A DNA stretch of 64,000 nt from Haemaphysalis longicornis (GCA_013339765.2 CM023448.1:23326551-23390550), one strand, 5' to 3'; shown: positions 11,675 through 23,760, counted from the stretch's first letter. Numbers and translations: made by a program. The notes: generated by a model from the sequence alone, not told the origin.

Positions 11675-11930
11675 TTACCCTAATAGCTTGAGAAGTCCCG
11701 GAGCTCCCTGCCTGGTAAACAGACAGGGAGCCCATCCGCCGGAGCTTGACCTGGGCTCCCGACGGCACCGTTTGAGGTTTCTACCCTTCACCTTAAAACT
11801 CATTACCACGGTCGGTTACAGCGTGAGTATGGGGCCTCGGGGTCCGCGGTATCGCCAGTACCGTCACCAAGATTGCTCAAGGTGCCCCGTGCGGGGTCCG
11901 TTTGAATAAGTTGGTCAGTTTCCCTGAATA
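11675..11930 (-). promoter_or_regulatory. Putative 5' UTR of the I-like LINE
   Basis: This is GC-rich sequence immediately upstream of ORF1 in its orientation, with no coding signal and a small inverted repeat (GGAGCTCCCTGCCTGGTAAACAG / CAGGGAGCCC at about 11698-11733). LINEs usually carry an internal promoter here. The upstream limit is a guess. Confidence 0.4.
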
Positions 11931-12361
11931 CCGCACTGCCGAGGTAACCATTAAAACATCACTCACATTTGGTTATGCCTGCAATGTCGAAGGCATAAAT
12001 GGGGCTCGGGAGGGCATCGTTGCGTAGAATGTTTTAGAAGTCACAGGGAAAAACTTACCGACCATGTTGGTGAAAAACCGCGAGCAAATAACTTCCCTAA
12101 GTGCAATAGTTATACCCATGCTCACGACAACGACAGCTTCAGACGTTTGACGACTATAACCCGTAAACGTTGTGGGAGCGCTACGTTGAGATGAAATAGA
12201 GCGATCTGTTATGTGTTCAGCGGCTGAGTAAATGATTTCATGATCTACAAGAAACAATTTCAAAAAGCACTTCTCCGTATAGCCCTTTCCTAGGCTGTTG
12301 TAAAACAATTGTGCTCTACAGTAGTGGAATAAAGTACCAACCCACCCAAAAGGCCGCCTTC
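11931..12361. other. No gene seen
   Basis: Sequence between two LINEs. The longest frame is on the minus strand (12308-11973) and has no recognisable motif. Confidence 0.4.
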
Positions 12362-13404
12362 ATTTATTTTTATTTATTTATTTCGGTACCTTCAATGCCC
12401 ATGGGGCATTACAGAAAGGAGTGGGGTTTGTACAAATAGTGGGAAAAATAACTACATAAAAGGGAAGTTTACAGCAGAGAAATGCGCAGCAATAAATTCA
12501 AAAACAAGAACAACTCACTGAAAATGTATGTAAATATATGCATATATTACGGGGCATATAAAAAACAATACTGGTAAAGTAAGGGCCAGAGTGCCATAAG
12601 CTAGGGGAACACACAGAATTACACTAGTGCAAAATAGCAAAACAACTTTTCAATGCCAGAAGAAGATGCGATATACAAATACACAAGGGAATAAACACAT
12701 CACATGATGGGACACTACTATAGTACAGATAAATGTCGTTCAATTGCTGAGCGAAATGCGCGCGCATCGGTGACTGTAGCTATCGCACTTGGCAGGCGGT
12801 TCCAATCGTCTGATGTTTTAGGTATGAAGGAATGGAAACGCAGATTAGTACGACAATGAGGGATGTTCACTTTGAAAGGGGGATCTATACGCGACGATAT
12901 GTATGCTGGACTGGAAAGAAGTTCATTTTTTAGGCTGGGATTGAAGTGGTGGATATATGAAACAGGTTAAGCCGTGACAGCTTTCTACGAAGGGAAAGAG
13001 GAGCAGGTTTAGCGTTCGTTTCATTGAAGATATACTGGCCTTGCGAGCATAATTAGATAGGATAAAGCGTGCGCTGCGGTTTTGTACGGATTCTGGGTGT
13101 TAATAAGGTAGTATGCGCAGGGTTCCACACTGAACAGGCATACTCGAGGTTTAGGGCGGATTAGTGTCTGGTAAAGAACTAGTTTAAGTTAGATGGAGCC
13201 ATAAAAAATTACGTCGCAGATATCCCAGTGTTCGTTTAGCATTGCTGACAATATAATTAACATGTGTTCCCAGGATAAGTTGTTATATATGTGTACTCCT
13301 AGATACTTATAAGTAGTAACTATTTCAAGTTGTTGTCCCTGAATCGTGTATAGTGCCAGTAATGTTTCAGCAAGATTAGTTCGTCGCATCAGTGTAAATT
13401 TCAT
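12362..13404 (-). pseudogene. CR1/L2-like LINE, RT C-terminus and 3' UTR
   Basis: The minus strand starts with the end of an RT domain: LEIVTTYKYLGVHIYNNLSW (about 13320-13260), then LIRPKLEYACSVWNP, and near the C-terminus FHSFIPKTSDDWNRLPSAI. A 3' UTR follows, with CTGTAATGCCCCATGGGCAT and GAAGGTACCGAAATAAA, and an AAATA-repeat tail at 12383-12362. This ending recurs at 53222-53530, so both are copies of one family. It is 5'-truncated and carries stops. Confidence 0.75.
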
Positions 13405-14189
13405 ATTACATTACCGTAATATGCTCTTTACGTGAACGGGAGACAATGTAACGCCCACGGTTGGAAATAAATAAATGTTGGTTGCGTTGATCCTGAGGAC
13501 TTACAAATGCGGATGGGGGCGGCTTGTACGATGTGATCTGCACGACGTTCTTGTATGAATGTGCTCCCGGAGATAACGGTCCAAACACATTGAAAGAAAG
13601 TGCATTTCACAGCATCAAGAGTCTGTTAAGTACAGAGCATGCACCCACAAAGTTGTTTTGGGCAGCTTTAAAGCCCCTACCGCAAAATTGACTGCACCAG
13701 GCAAACTTCAGCAGTAACCCTAACTTTGCAGCACTCGAGCGACCTCTTGGGGCTTCAGTTGCAGGCGGCTTCCCTCCGCATAGTCGCTTCTTCTCGTTGT
13801 GACAGGCGCCTAACAATTTTCGAAATGATAAAAACGACAATGAATTTCGGGCTACTCGCATAGAGTCAGACGGAAGGCTACTCGCATAGAGTCCAAAGTG
13901 GGCGACAAAGTGCAATATTGTTCTGTTCTTGTGTATGGCACCAAACCATGGTGATGAAGCACTCTCCGTGGGGTACGTGCCACTTTGGTGGGAGAATGAG
14001 CCAAGCGCCGCACAGACTCAACGACTCAGTAGAAGACGGTTTTTCATGAACTGGCGCGTGCTCCGTGTTACTGCCTCGAGGCTACTTTCGCTATAATGCG
14101 TAAATTTACAAGTCGGTTGGCTAATTTGTAAGCAGTGTAAATTTCTCATGAACATCTATAAAACATTGTTTTGGTAGAGGTTGCGGTTC
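13405..14189. other. No gene seen
   Basis: No motif was found on either strand. A short direct repeat ATAGAGTC(A/C)..GGCTACTCGCATAGAG lies near 13850-13890. The right part may be the decayed left end of the following Ty3/gypsy element. Confidence 0.4.
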
Positions 14190-17100
14190 CCACCCCGGTA
14201 CCTCTAACCGGCGCCGTTTCTCAGACCACGGAGCTTCGGAGTGGGCGACACATTCAACACCGGACCATGCTTCCTACCAATGAAACAGGGTCCAATGCCT
14301 TACTCATCCCGTGACGGTTGTTTTTCCGGTACAGACGACGTCGATGTGGAAAATTGGCTACGTATGTTTGAGCGTACCAGCTCTCATAACAGGTGGGACG
14401 ACATGCTCACGCAAGCGGATGTAGGTTTCTATTTACAGAACAGCGCGGTGTGGTACAAAACGTGTGAAGAATAATTGACCAGTTGGGATGTCTTTAAAGA
14501 GAAACTCTTCGATCGATTTGTTCTGGCAAGCCGGTTGGTCGCCAGCTTGCCCAAAGAAGAGCTCAGATTATGCGCCCAGACATAGACCGACGTTTACGTG
14601 GAGTACATTTCAGACGTCTTGTCCTATTCTCGAAGGCAGACCCCAGAATGTCGGGAGCCGGCAAGGTGGGGACACGTAATGAAGGGCATTGCAGATGACG
14701 CATTCCATCGACTCATTTTGGGAAGGCAGCACCATTACCGAGTGCCCCCTCAACTAATCCCAACCCTTTGAGGAAGCCCAATGTCACCGCAGAGCACAAA
14801 AGTTCACGCGATGGCCACACACGGCAGCGACCTCATTGTGCCTAGATGCGGCACTCACCGCGTCCACCACTTTCACGATGAATTCCGCCTGACAGCCTCA
14901 CTGAAAGCAGTGCGCCATGAGATTGCGGCTACGGGCCCAGTTCGTGTCTCTTACTTCACTCATGACCGGATAACCATCCCATCAATGTCCTAAAACAAGC
15001 TGTTGGAAGGGACGAGGTTGCCAAACTGGGTTTTCACTCAGTACAGGCCTTGGAGCGCCACGATCTTCGCGCAGGGTTCCCTACGAAGTTCCCCTGGACT
15101 GACGTGCCTTGGCGGTAAAATGTTTCACCGCGTTGCCGACACCGAATAACACATGGGTGGAGAAGACCCGATGACCGGCCCACCTACTTCAACTGCTGAC
15201 GCATTGGTCACGTCCTTGTTACTGCCGTAGCACCTGGTAGTCATTTCCCTGCCAATGGTTTTCCGATAACAGCTAATCTGACGACCGGTCTCGATGTTTT
15301 GAGCGTGTTCTTCAGCTGCGCTTTGCACCCGACAATGCACGACGCGGCCGGTCTGGCCTCTCAACCTCAACGGCTCCAGTGGCGTTCGCCGCCGCCCTCT
15401 TCTCCATCTCGGAAAGCTAGCCGGTGCAGCACCTGAAGTTGATGTTGGATATACGGCCTGGCCGGCAAATTTTCCTTTGACTGCGATTGCAAGACCAAAT
15501 GTGACAAATGTTCTCGTTGACGCTGCTCGTGTTAACGCGTTATTCGACACCGGCGCCCATAATTCAGTGATGAATTACAACATTCGCCGCACTTTTCGGA
15601 AAGTTAGGATTGGTGCATCCCACTCCTGCTACATCCCGCACTGTAACAGCCGACGATGGAGAAACGTCCACCATAGCCGGAATGTGTACCGGTCACGCCA
15701 AAATTGCCAGACATTGCTCCTGTCTTGTTCACCGCCTCGGTAACATGCTCTTATGCCATTACACGGACATTACAGTAGGACTTTCTCACTAACCATGGCG
15801 CCTAGCTTGACTGTGCCGCCACTACTCTTCGTCTTGAGCTACCAATGGCTTCTGAGAATGTTACCAAGCGTTATCATGACGACAAGCCTGCTGCACCGAG
15901 CACGTTCGGCTGATTCCCTTAACTATCACTCAACTACATGTGTCCTCATGTCTTCCTGTCCCAGATGGAGTCTGTCGTTTCGCCTGTCAACGACATGCTA
16001 TTTCTGCGCAATGAAGCTCCTCCTTGTCCTGTCATGACGGTCGTCGAAAACGAAATAAGCTTGCCTATACTGTACTTTGGTTTCATTGCCCAACTACTTC
16101 CGCGAGGAATGTCACTAGCCCAACTTCCTCCCTTGGGCGAATGCTACCTTTTTACTGTGACCAGTGACACCTTCGAACCCGCCACAGACGACACACAGGA
16201 CCTATGGCCGACTAATTGTTTTTTTGCAAGAGTGATAGCGTCGGACCCTGCAAAACATCAGGAGCTCCACTGCCTTCCTTAAGGCTTACCAGGACATTTT
16301 CGACTCAGACAACCGTCCCGTCGGCAACACATCGATGGTTGCTCATCGACTCAACAAGGGTGACGGGTCACGGGAGCCCTGTTCGCCGACGTCCATATTG
16401 CGTGTCCCATTCCGAACATACAGTCGTTCGAGAAAATGTTGAGCAGGAATGTCATTGAGCTAACCTCGAGTTCATGGATATCAGCTGTCGTCTTGAGAAA
16501 AACAAAAGACCGCTCATGGTGATTGTTTGTTGATTACGGGCACTTAAACAAAAATAAAAAAAACAACGTTTACCCGCTTCCAGGTGTTGAAAACGTCCTG
16601 GAATGCCTGCAAGGCGTAATTCTCATCAATTCACCTTCGATACTGCGAATTGCTGTTGATGTCGTGTGCCCTAAAAAGACCACCGTTGTATAGGAAGATG
16701 GTTCCTGCAAATTTAGGGTAATGCGATTCTGTCTCTGCAATGCACCCGCAACATTGGAAAGAATGGCGGACCCTGTTCTGCGTGGGTTCAAGTGAACGAC
16801 TTGCCTATGGTAGGCATAACGATGTAATCCTCTTTTCTCCCTCTTCGAGACTAATCTTCATCAGCCGGACATCCTTAAGGATTTTAGTCGCGCTGGAGTG
16901 CAGATCGATTCCACTTCGGCTGCCTGTGAAATCAAGCTTCTTGAGCATCGTGTAGGCGCTATGCAAGAAATACACACCGTAAAATAATTCTCTGTTCCTC
17001 GATCGGCGAAGAACGTTCCCATTTTCGTGGCGTGGTGTTCCTATTCACGCCCCTTCGTCAGGAACTTCGCTAAGATTGTCAGCTCAATCACGGATATTAT

Positions 17101-18060
17101 GAGGCACCACGCCTCAGTTTAATTGTGCCCCGCGCAAGCTTCCGCTTTTGCTATCACGATCGAACGCCTCACGAATTCACCAATTTTGTCCCACTTTTAC
17201 GATACTGCTGCGATAGAAGTCCGCACATACGCGAGTGGTCACGGCAGAGGTGCTGTATTTTTTTAGAAGCAAGCCGGCCAGGACCAAGTGATAGTTTATC
17301 CTACCTGTTTCTTGTTGACCTCTGAGCGGAACTGTTCCATGACCGATCGCGAATATCTTGCGCTTGTATGGATAATCAACAAGGTCTGACAATATTTGCA
17401 TAAAAGGCCATTTCACGCTGTAACAGATCATCGTGTCCTTGCTGGCTTTCCTCGAATGCTCCAACAGGGAACTTGAGTGATTGGCCGTACTCGTTCAGAA
17501 GTATTTGGCAACCTATAAGATTGTCGGATTGCGCAGCGACGCCAACAGTTTGTCGCGTTATCACGTTGGCCGACCTTACACATCTGATCATGAAATCGAT
17601 TACTGTATCTTCTCCCTATCGGAAAACCGCAACATCGCTGACCACCAGCACCGCCTTCTATCAGTGATGCCTATAATTTTCGTCTCAACACAATACCAAC
17701 TGACCAAACTTTGAATACAGTTTTGTTTCAATACGGTGTCACGTACCACCAAAATTTTCGTTCTTAGGCCCCTGTTGCGTTGCTGGACGTTTGTGATGAC
17801 CTCCGCTTTCATATCCTAATTTTTCCCGACGAAGTCACGGCTGGCCACTTTGGCGTCGCTCAAACGTTCCACCGCATACGCAAGCGCTTTTAATTGGCCT
17901 GGTCTTCTGTTACTCTGTACGTCACGGTTTGAGCAAACGAAAGAAAACCCCCTTCCTGTCGGCCTACCGGATCACTTGAGCCAAGCGAGATGTCACCCGC
18001 AACATTCTCTCGTATTGGCTTGTACCTTCTTAGTCGTTTCCCTTTGTCTCCACCTGGAAA
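14190..18060 (+). pseudogene. Decayed Ty3/gypsy retrotransposon (gag-PR-RT-RH-IN)
   Basis: Domain remnants occur in the canonical gypsy order on the plus strand. Gag: FSGTDDVDVENWLRMFE near 14320-14375, with HVMKGIADDAFHRLILG near 14680. Aspartic protease: VNALFDTGAHNSVM near 15530-15570, DTG intact. RT: MLSRNVIELTSSSW near 16440, FVDYGHLN near 16530, FRVMRFCLCNAPATLERM near 16715-16770. RNase H: MTDREYLALVW and PFHAVTDHRVL near 17340-17440. Integrase zinc-binding: EVTAGHFGVAQTFHRIRKRF near 17835-17890. Dozens of stops and frameshifts interrupt it, and the region between gag and PR is unreadable. Neither LTR could be recognised. This is an old insertion. The right end stops where a minus-strand LINE begins, so the integrase catalytic core is absent. 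Confidence 0.75.
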
Positions 18061-18061
18061 C

Positions 18062-18524
18062 CTAGCCGGGGAAGGAGTATCGCATGTCAATAGGTTTTCC
18101 GCAAAAAGGCATCAAGTGTGCTGAGTTGGGTGGGTGTGAGGCGAAGGTAAAGGATTTGATACATAAGGCAGTTAAAGCTGTGCATGAGCCATAGACGATC
18201 CGGTTCATTGAGGCCGTGCTGTTGGCGATACGCAGGATGAGGTGTGTAGTCTGCGTGGTGTATCGTTTAATGTATTGGAGGGTGGGCGCTGGGGAGCGGT
18301 TGTTGGTAAGAGTAAGCCCCAGGAGGCGGAGTTGCGAGACTTGGGGGACAGGGGTAGAGCGGATGTAAAGCTGTATAGGAGGGCTCGGTGGTGGTTCGGA
18401 GTGGGGCAGGGTGAATACGAGAAGGGCGGTTTTGGGGAGAGCAGCTAAGAGCGAGGGGCTCGGTGTGGTGGAGAACTGTGTTGAGGCCAAGTTTCAGAGT
18501 TGTCTCGGTACGGTAGTCGGAGCC
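18062..18524 (-). pseudogene. LINE reverse transcriptase, 3' half of a split gene
   Basis: On the minus strand the frame begins GSDYRTETTLKLGLN, continues as LPKTALLVFTLPHSEPPP and SQLRLLGLTLTNN, then ALCIKSF. These fit the region just C-terminal of the YADD box in R1/I-like RTs. The first residues line up with the end of the fragment at 22793-23760. Removing the 4.27-kb insert and one copy of its flanking repeat joins the two in frame at this point. The gene has several other frameshifts. Confidence 0.65.
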
Positions 18525-18540
18525 ATAGGTCGGCGTACTC

Positions 18541-18855
18541 ACTCGCGAGTACATTCATTTCTACTCATTTGTACTCAAACTCACGAGTGAGTATGATGAT
18601 GAGTGAGTACACACCCAGATGAAAAAAGTGAGTACGATGACGAGTGAGTACAGTGGTAAGTCCACTACTCGTGAGTACAGTACTCATGAGTACTCTACTC
18701 ATGAAAATGAGTACTCATGAGTACAGTATTCATGAGTATGACTACTCATGAGTATGATTACTCATGAGTACACAGTACTCATGAGTAGTACTTGTGAGTA
18801 CCCAGTACACATGAGTACTACTCGTGAGTATACAGTACTCATGAATACTGTATTT
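18541..18855. repeat. Left palindromic array (ACTCATGAGT)
   Basis: This is an irregular array of ACTCATGAGTA and close variants (ACTCGTGAGT, ATTCATGAGT, ACACATGAGT), with at least five exact ACTCATGAGTA occurrences, commonly joined through GTAC. Copies become poorer towards the outer edge (GAGTGAGTA only). Because the core is its own reverse complement, the array reads the same on both strands. Confidence 0.85.
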
Positions 18856-19251
18856 TCTAGTGCATTTCCTCGTCAGTACAGTAGTGCAAACACGTTCTAT
18901 CACGAACTCGAGTCTGGACGCGCATCTACGAGTCGCAAACATTTAGCGGTGCCGCTGTGCAGCTTAATTCTCAAGGATGGTAAAATCAGACAACGAAAAC
19001 TGCGCCTCCCTCTTTTCCATGTCCCTGTCTGGCCCAGTTAGCGTTTTTCGGCGGTCGCTCGCTAAGGGGTCGCGGTGAAAAGGGAAAAACGAGGGGTTGA
19101 GGTCCCGGCGGGAAGTGCAGCCACAGTGACTCTGTTTCTACGGCTGGTGCTGATTGGCGCAGTTATTTTTTTTACAAATACGCGGTCTGGGAACTCGTAG
19201 CTGCTTCGTTCCGCTTGCTCCGTTTAAGTTGCTTTAGGGGAGACGGCGGAA

Positions 19252-20332
19252 GGGGGGGGGGGCTGCTAACAATGCAGGCACTACGCGCACCGAAGTCGCT
19301 CTTTTCTGGTCTTCAGAAGTTTCTGTAGACGCATGTCATGCTGTGTAGTCGTTTCGCGAGCCGAACCGCTCGTTTCAACAGCCGCAGTTAATTTACATGA
19401 TTCGCGTCAAATCGACTGCATGGTTGGTGTCACCGAAATTGTCTGCAACATGCCGCTTTGCGATAATTTCGCTGATGTACGTGCGCCCATATGGTTTTAT
19501 TAAGCACTCGTTTGAAACTTTTTGCTCAGGTTCGGTAGGACTATGGTCTCGTGCAGTCCATTTACAAGTGAGCATACAGCCCCACCGTGCAGGCGTGGCG
19601 GTGTAGTTTTCCCCTGCATTGGAAATAAAATATCCGAGTGCACCGAGGCACGTTTGTGGGTTGTAAATTGGACATCGTAACGCCCAGTATAACGCGTGCG
19701 ACGCCTTGTTTCGCCTCGCATATTTTGTCGAAGAGCTCTGGCATCCTGCCGTTGGAGGATCGTTTTGCTTTCGAATGGCAACCCGATGCTCCGCTTCTCG
19801 TTTATGCCACCGTTTAATGAGAAGCTGGCGACGATGGTGAATTTCGGTGGTTGTTCTTTCCCTACCTTCATCTCCTATTTATTGGCGGGGCGACCACCCC
19901 TCGCAAGCAACTACTGCCAAGTTTAAGTTAGCTCTGCGGAAGGCCTCGTTAAGGGGCCGTTTTGATATCATAAACGGCAACGCCAGACGTTGGTGTTTTA
20001 GCTTAAGCTCGCGTCTTGGAACGTCTCGTAAAACATGTTGCTTGCCCATAACGACGCCACCGCACTTTTGGATCGATATCTGTCAGCTTCGTCAGCGCTG
20101 TTCGAGACAAGAGCTGCAGATTTCCACTGTGCAACCAAGGCACCAACACGGCAATAGCAATAAAGCGACGTCAGTGCAAGTTATCACGCCTCCGGAAAAC
20201 GCGTCTGCAACCTTTGTTTTCGAGTTCACGAAGCACGGGAGAATTCTTGGACAGTGCTGTAACGGCTGCCAAGCACAGGCAGCTACTGGGTGTACTCCGG
20301 CAGTCGACTGTGAGCGATACCCGCTCCACGCC
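19252..20332. other. Interior of the unclassified element, left part
   Basis: This part holds a poly(G) run near 19252 and overlapping open frames on both strands. The minus-strand frames at 19871-19500 and 19575-19393 and the plus-strand frame from 19847 resemble no family I know. No DDE-type motif or zinc finger could be picked out. It may be captured host sequence. Confidence 0.35.
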
Positions 20333-20494
20333 TCTCACTCACTCACTCACTCACTCACTCACTCACTCACTCACTCACTCACTCACTCACTCACTCACTC
20401 ACTCACTCACTCACTCACCACTCACTCACTCACTCACTCACACACATACGCACACGCACACGCACACACACACACGCACACGCACACACACACG

Positions 20495-20530
<36 letters not shown>
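20333..20530. repeat. Compound microsatellite (CTCA)n-(CA)n
   Basis: About 108 bp of CTCA repeats, broken once near 20418, run directly into about 90 bp of CA/CG-interrupted repeat. It lies in the middle of the 4.27-kb element. Confidence 0.95.
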
Positions 20531-20531
<1 letters not shown>

Positions 20532-22305
20532 TCCTTCACAGGATGATGCGTGAAGAACGAGTCAGTTCCCTGAGACAACTGCCAAAAGTTACCCACACTT
20601 TTCCCATAGTGCCTAAACTGCATGATATCGGGACACAGGCAGCATGCACGGCGGCACGCGCATGAACGAGACGACGTATGCAAAACTGTGATTAGCTGCT
20701 CACCGGACCTCTTCCAGGTAATGGCGAGAGCACGAACACATGCCGTTCTGACACCGGGCCAATCGACGAGCTACATCGCCCGCGCGCAGGTCTTTCCAGC
20801 AACGAGCAGCGAGGCGCGCTACGTACGCAGCTCGCAGGAGCCAGAAAGCACCACGTGCCACGAACGAGACGTCCACGAACGAAACGTTAAAAGCGCGGCG
20901 GAACGCAATGGCGCCAGTACGTACATTTTCCGCACGTCCTGTTCTGGCCCCGGTCCGCGCAACCAACGACATCGCATCCGTATTGGTGGATAGGCCACGA
21001 CGAGCAAGACGCACGGCGCACGGAACGGACAATACGTGGGGAATGACCGCACACCAATGTTAGGGTAGTTTCCCAGGAAAAACGATACGCACAGCGCACG
21101 AAACGCGCCACAGGTGACAAAAGACATCCAACTTGGACAGGGGGAGCTGACCACGGCGAACGAAACGCAAAGCGCACGGAACGCGGCCAAGCCAGAACAC
21201 ACGCAGGAAACCGCTATTGGCGACATCCTCCGCTCCCGATGCTGCTATCCGGACTTGGCCAGCGAATGTCACGACCACAGAAATCAACCTTGCCACAACC
21301 AACAAATAACCCAGTGCACGCCATTTAACCCTACCGGAACGTACGAGCTCGTTGGCACCCGCTGCTTCAACCCAAATCCAGCGAGCGAACGACATTACAC
21401 TCGTGCAGGTAGGCCCGTCAACGAGCAACGACACGGCGAGCGCTTGCGACACGTCCTAGCCGGAACGTACAAGGTCACCGGCACCCGCTGCTCCGATCGA
21501 GACTCACACGACAAAACCCGACAAACCGCGAGCAAGCGGACTCGGGACGAACGGAATGCTTTCGAGGCTGCTTGTACGGGAGAGATAGCGAACTTTCTCG
21601 AAACAATTGGCAAAGGAGGAGAGCTTGAGCGACGACACGGACACAGCAAGAACGCCAACGAACGAGCCCGATCCAGACGAAGGCATCGAACGCCCTACCG
21701 ATGAAGTGACGCGTACGACGCCAAGGAATGTGGGCTGAACGGACGAGACGAACTACGCCCGCTTCCCCACCACAACGGTTTCACTTTCGAAGCAACCATG
21801 GCGAAAGCGAGCACGGAGCCGCAACGGTTTTGACCGATCCGCCACGCCACCTTACGACAACAACACGCCACCGCACACTAAACGAAAAGCCAACCGGCTT
21901 CCGCACCATACCCAACGCACACCTCAATCGAAGCACCGTCGCCAACGCTCCGAACTATGCCATCCCTCCACACCGCAGCTCGCCAGCGGACAAAACGACC
22001 GTCTACGCTCCCACATGCATCAAGCACACTACGAGCTACAGGGACAAGATCGCCGACGGAAGCGACGCGACTAACGCAACGCCGTAAACGCTGTCAATTT
22101 CTGTCCGTTGAGGTGAATACCACGGCACACACATTAAAAACAAGCCGATTTGATATTCACCGAACCTCATCGAGACAAACGCCCTGTTACGAAGTTTCTA
22201 GTATCCGGGACCACAAAAAACAAACGCCAGCATCGAGCAACTGCGAATAAGGAGATAGTGATCTGGATACGAACGGACGTCCATCTACGCGGACACCTAA
22301 TTCTA
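20531..22305. other. Interior of the unclassified element, right part
   Basis: GC-rich sequence unusually full of CGAACGA/GGAACGxxACG words (for example near 20870, 21010, 21150 and 21550). The longest plus frame is 21114-21704 (196 codons) with an antisense frame over the same bases. Its composition (Arg, Thr, His, Glu) looks like translated low-complexity DNA, so I do not call a gene. Confidence 0.4.
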
Positions 22306-22309
22306 TCTG

Positions 22310-22770
22310 GGGATATTGAGTATTGAGTCGAGTATTTGTGAGTAGTACTCATGAATACAGATTGAGTACTCATGAGTACAGATTGAGTACTCATGAGTAT
22401 TGTGAGTAGTACTCATGAATACATATTGAGTACTCATGAGTATTGTGAGTAGAACTCATGAATACAGATTGAGTACTTATGAGTACAGATTGAGCCCTCA
22501 TGAGTATAGAATATTGAGTACTCGTGAGTGCTGATTGAGTACTCGTGAGTACTGATTGAGTACTCATGATTACAGATGGAGTACTCATGAGTACAGACTG
22601 AGTATGAATAATGGTGAGGACCAATGAGTTTGAGTACAAGTGAGTACGATTTCAAAATGAGTATGTGATGAGTGAGTAGGAGTGATTTGAGAGACAGAAC
22701 TAGCTTGTTTGGAGTCTGAGTGATTGAGTACAGCGTTAATGAAAAAAATTGTGATTGAGTTTGAGTGAGT
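22310..22770. repeat. Right palindromic array (ACTCATGAGT)
   Basis: It mirrors the left array, with units of roughly 21-24 bp of the form GAGTACTCATGAGTACAGATT. There are at least four exact ACTCATGAGTA occurrences plus variants, decaying outward into GAGTGAG and TGATTGAGT. It sits just inside the right 10-bp terminal repeat. Confidence 0.85.
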
Positions 22771-22792
22771 TTTTTCTGTTCTGCCGACCTAT

Positions 22793-23760
22793 GGTCGGAG
22801 CCGGAGTGCACCCAGAGGTTAATGTATTAGGCATAAAGCGTGCTGCGGAGATTGGGAATGGTGATGAGGTTGCGGGCAGGGCTATGGGTGTTAGATCGAA
22901 AAGCATGGGGGATTCAACAGCACCTTGCGGGTTGCCTCTGTTTGGCATGGCGAAAGGAGCTGATTGTGTGTGTCCGAGGCGCATGGTGGCGATGCGGGCA
23001 GAGAGGAAGTTGTACACATAGTGGTAGAAATGTGTGCCTAAGTTGTGGCATCAGGCGGTCTCAAAGATGCTGTGGTGTGAGATGTTGTCGAAGGCCTTTT
23101 GGAGATCACGGGACAGGAGGGACGTGTGAGTGCGTTGGGGTGGGTGAAAGGGAAGTCGTGGTGGAGTTGGAGAGCGTCTTGGGTAGAGAGGTTCGCGCGA
23201 AAGCCAAGCGTGTTAGGTGGATAGGCCTGCGTACTGTCTAGGTATAAGATCATTCTTGTTTGGAGGACGTGTTCAAAGATCCTGCTCAGGCAGGGTGTAA
23301 GGGTAATAGGTGGAGCTTGTGGATGGATGGAGGTTTGCCAGGCTTAGGTATCAGCAGGATATTGGAATATTTCCAGGCAGGTGGAAGGGTGTGCTGTTCT
23401 CAATGGTGGTAGAATAGTTATACAAAACGTTCGATGGCGTCTTCGGTAAGGTGGCGGAGAAGAGTGTTAGTGATTTAATCAAGGCCCGGCGCAGGGTTGC
23501 GTCGGAGTGCTTGGACTTCGGTATGGAGTTCGGAATATTTGATAGGGGCGTCGAGCTGCGAGTTGGGAGGTGCCCGTGTAGTTGGGGAACTCGGTGGAGT
23601 GAGGGAAAAGGGGCGGTATGTATAGATCCTTGATTGAGACACAGAGGGCGTCGCGGGGTAATTTGGATTCATGGGTGATTTGAGTGGTGCGGTGGCGGGA
23701 TTGGGTTTAGCTGGTAGTGGAGTCTAGTAGAGAGCGGAGTATACACAAAGTTTTCTTGGT
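22793..23760 (-). pseudogene. LINE reverse transcriptase, 5' half of a split gene
   Basis: On the minus strand, in order: EVQALRRNPAPGLD (near 23510), WKYSNILLIPKPGKPP (near 23370-23330), a GFRANLSTQDALQL block (near 23195), KAFDNISHHSIFE (near 23085), RGNPQGAVESPMLFDL (near 22910). The YADD box reads YA-stop-Y just before INLWVHSGSD near 22815. These are fingers-to-palm RT motifs of an R1/I-like LINE. The gene is broken by frameshifts and then by the element inserted at 22792. Confidence 0.7.

Larger units (their letters stand above)
6490..11930 (-). mobile_element. Nearly full-length I-like non-LTR retrotransposon
   Basis: This is one contiguous LINE read right to left: a putative 5' UTR (about 11930-11675), gag-like ORF1, ORF2 with APE endonuclease, RT and RNase H, and a 3' UTR. 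All catalytic motifs can be found, and only a handful of frameshifts separate the open segments, so it is one of the younger LINEs here. The order ORF1(CCHC)-APE-RT-RNase H is the layout of the I group. The 5' and 3' limits are approximate; I did not find a clear target duplication. Confidence 0.8.
18525..22792. mobile_element. Unclassified 4.27-kb element with palindromic subterminal arrays
   Basis: It is bounded by perfect 10-bp inverted repeats, ATAGGTCGGC at 18525-18534 and GCCGACCTAT at 22783-22792. Outside them lie near-identical 10-bp direct repeats, AGTCGGAGCC (18515-18524) and GGTCGGAGCC (22793-22802), the likely target duplication. The element splits a LINE RT that reads in frame across the junction once the insert is removed. 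Next to each end lies an array built on the palindrome ACTCATGAGT. The 3.4-kb centre has long CTCA and CA microsatellites and GC-rich sequence, and no transposase I recognise. A 9-11-bp duplication is typical of Mutator-like elements, but the class is open. Confidence 0.65.

Noticed and set aside
18541..18855. CRISPR-like or telomere-like array
   Set aside because: Spacing is irregular, units are palindromic and degenerate, and the context is eukaryotic and inside a bounded element.
19847..20665. 272-codon plus frame with long SLTH and HTHT runs
   Set aside because: The length comes from translating CTCA and CA microsatellites; there is no domain on either side.
21114..21704. 196-codon plus frame with 130-codon antisense frame
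   Set aside because: GC-rich low-complexity DNA is open on both strands, with no recognisable motif, splice signal or codon pattern.
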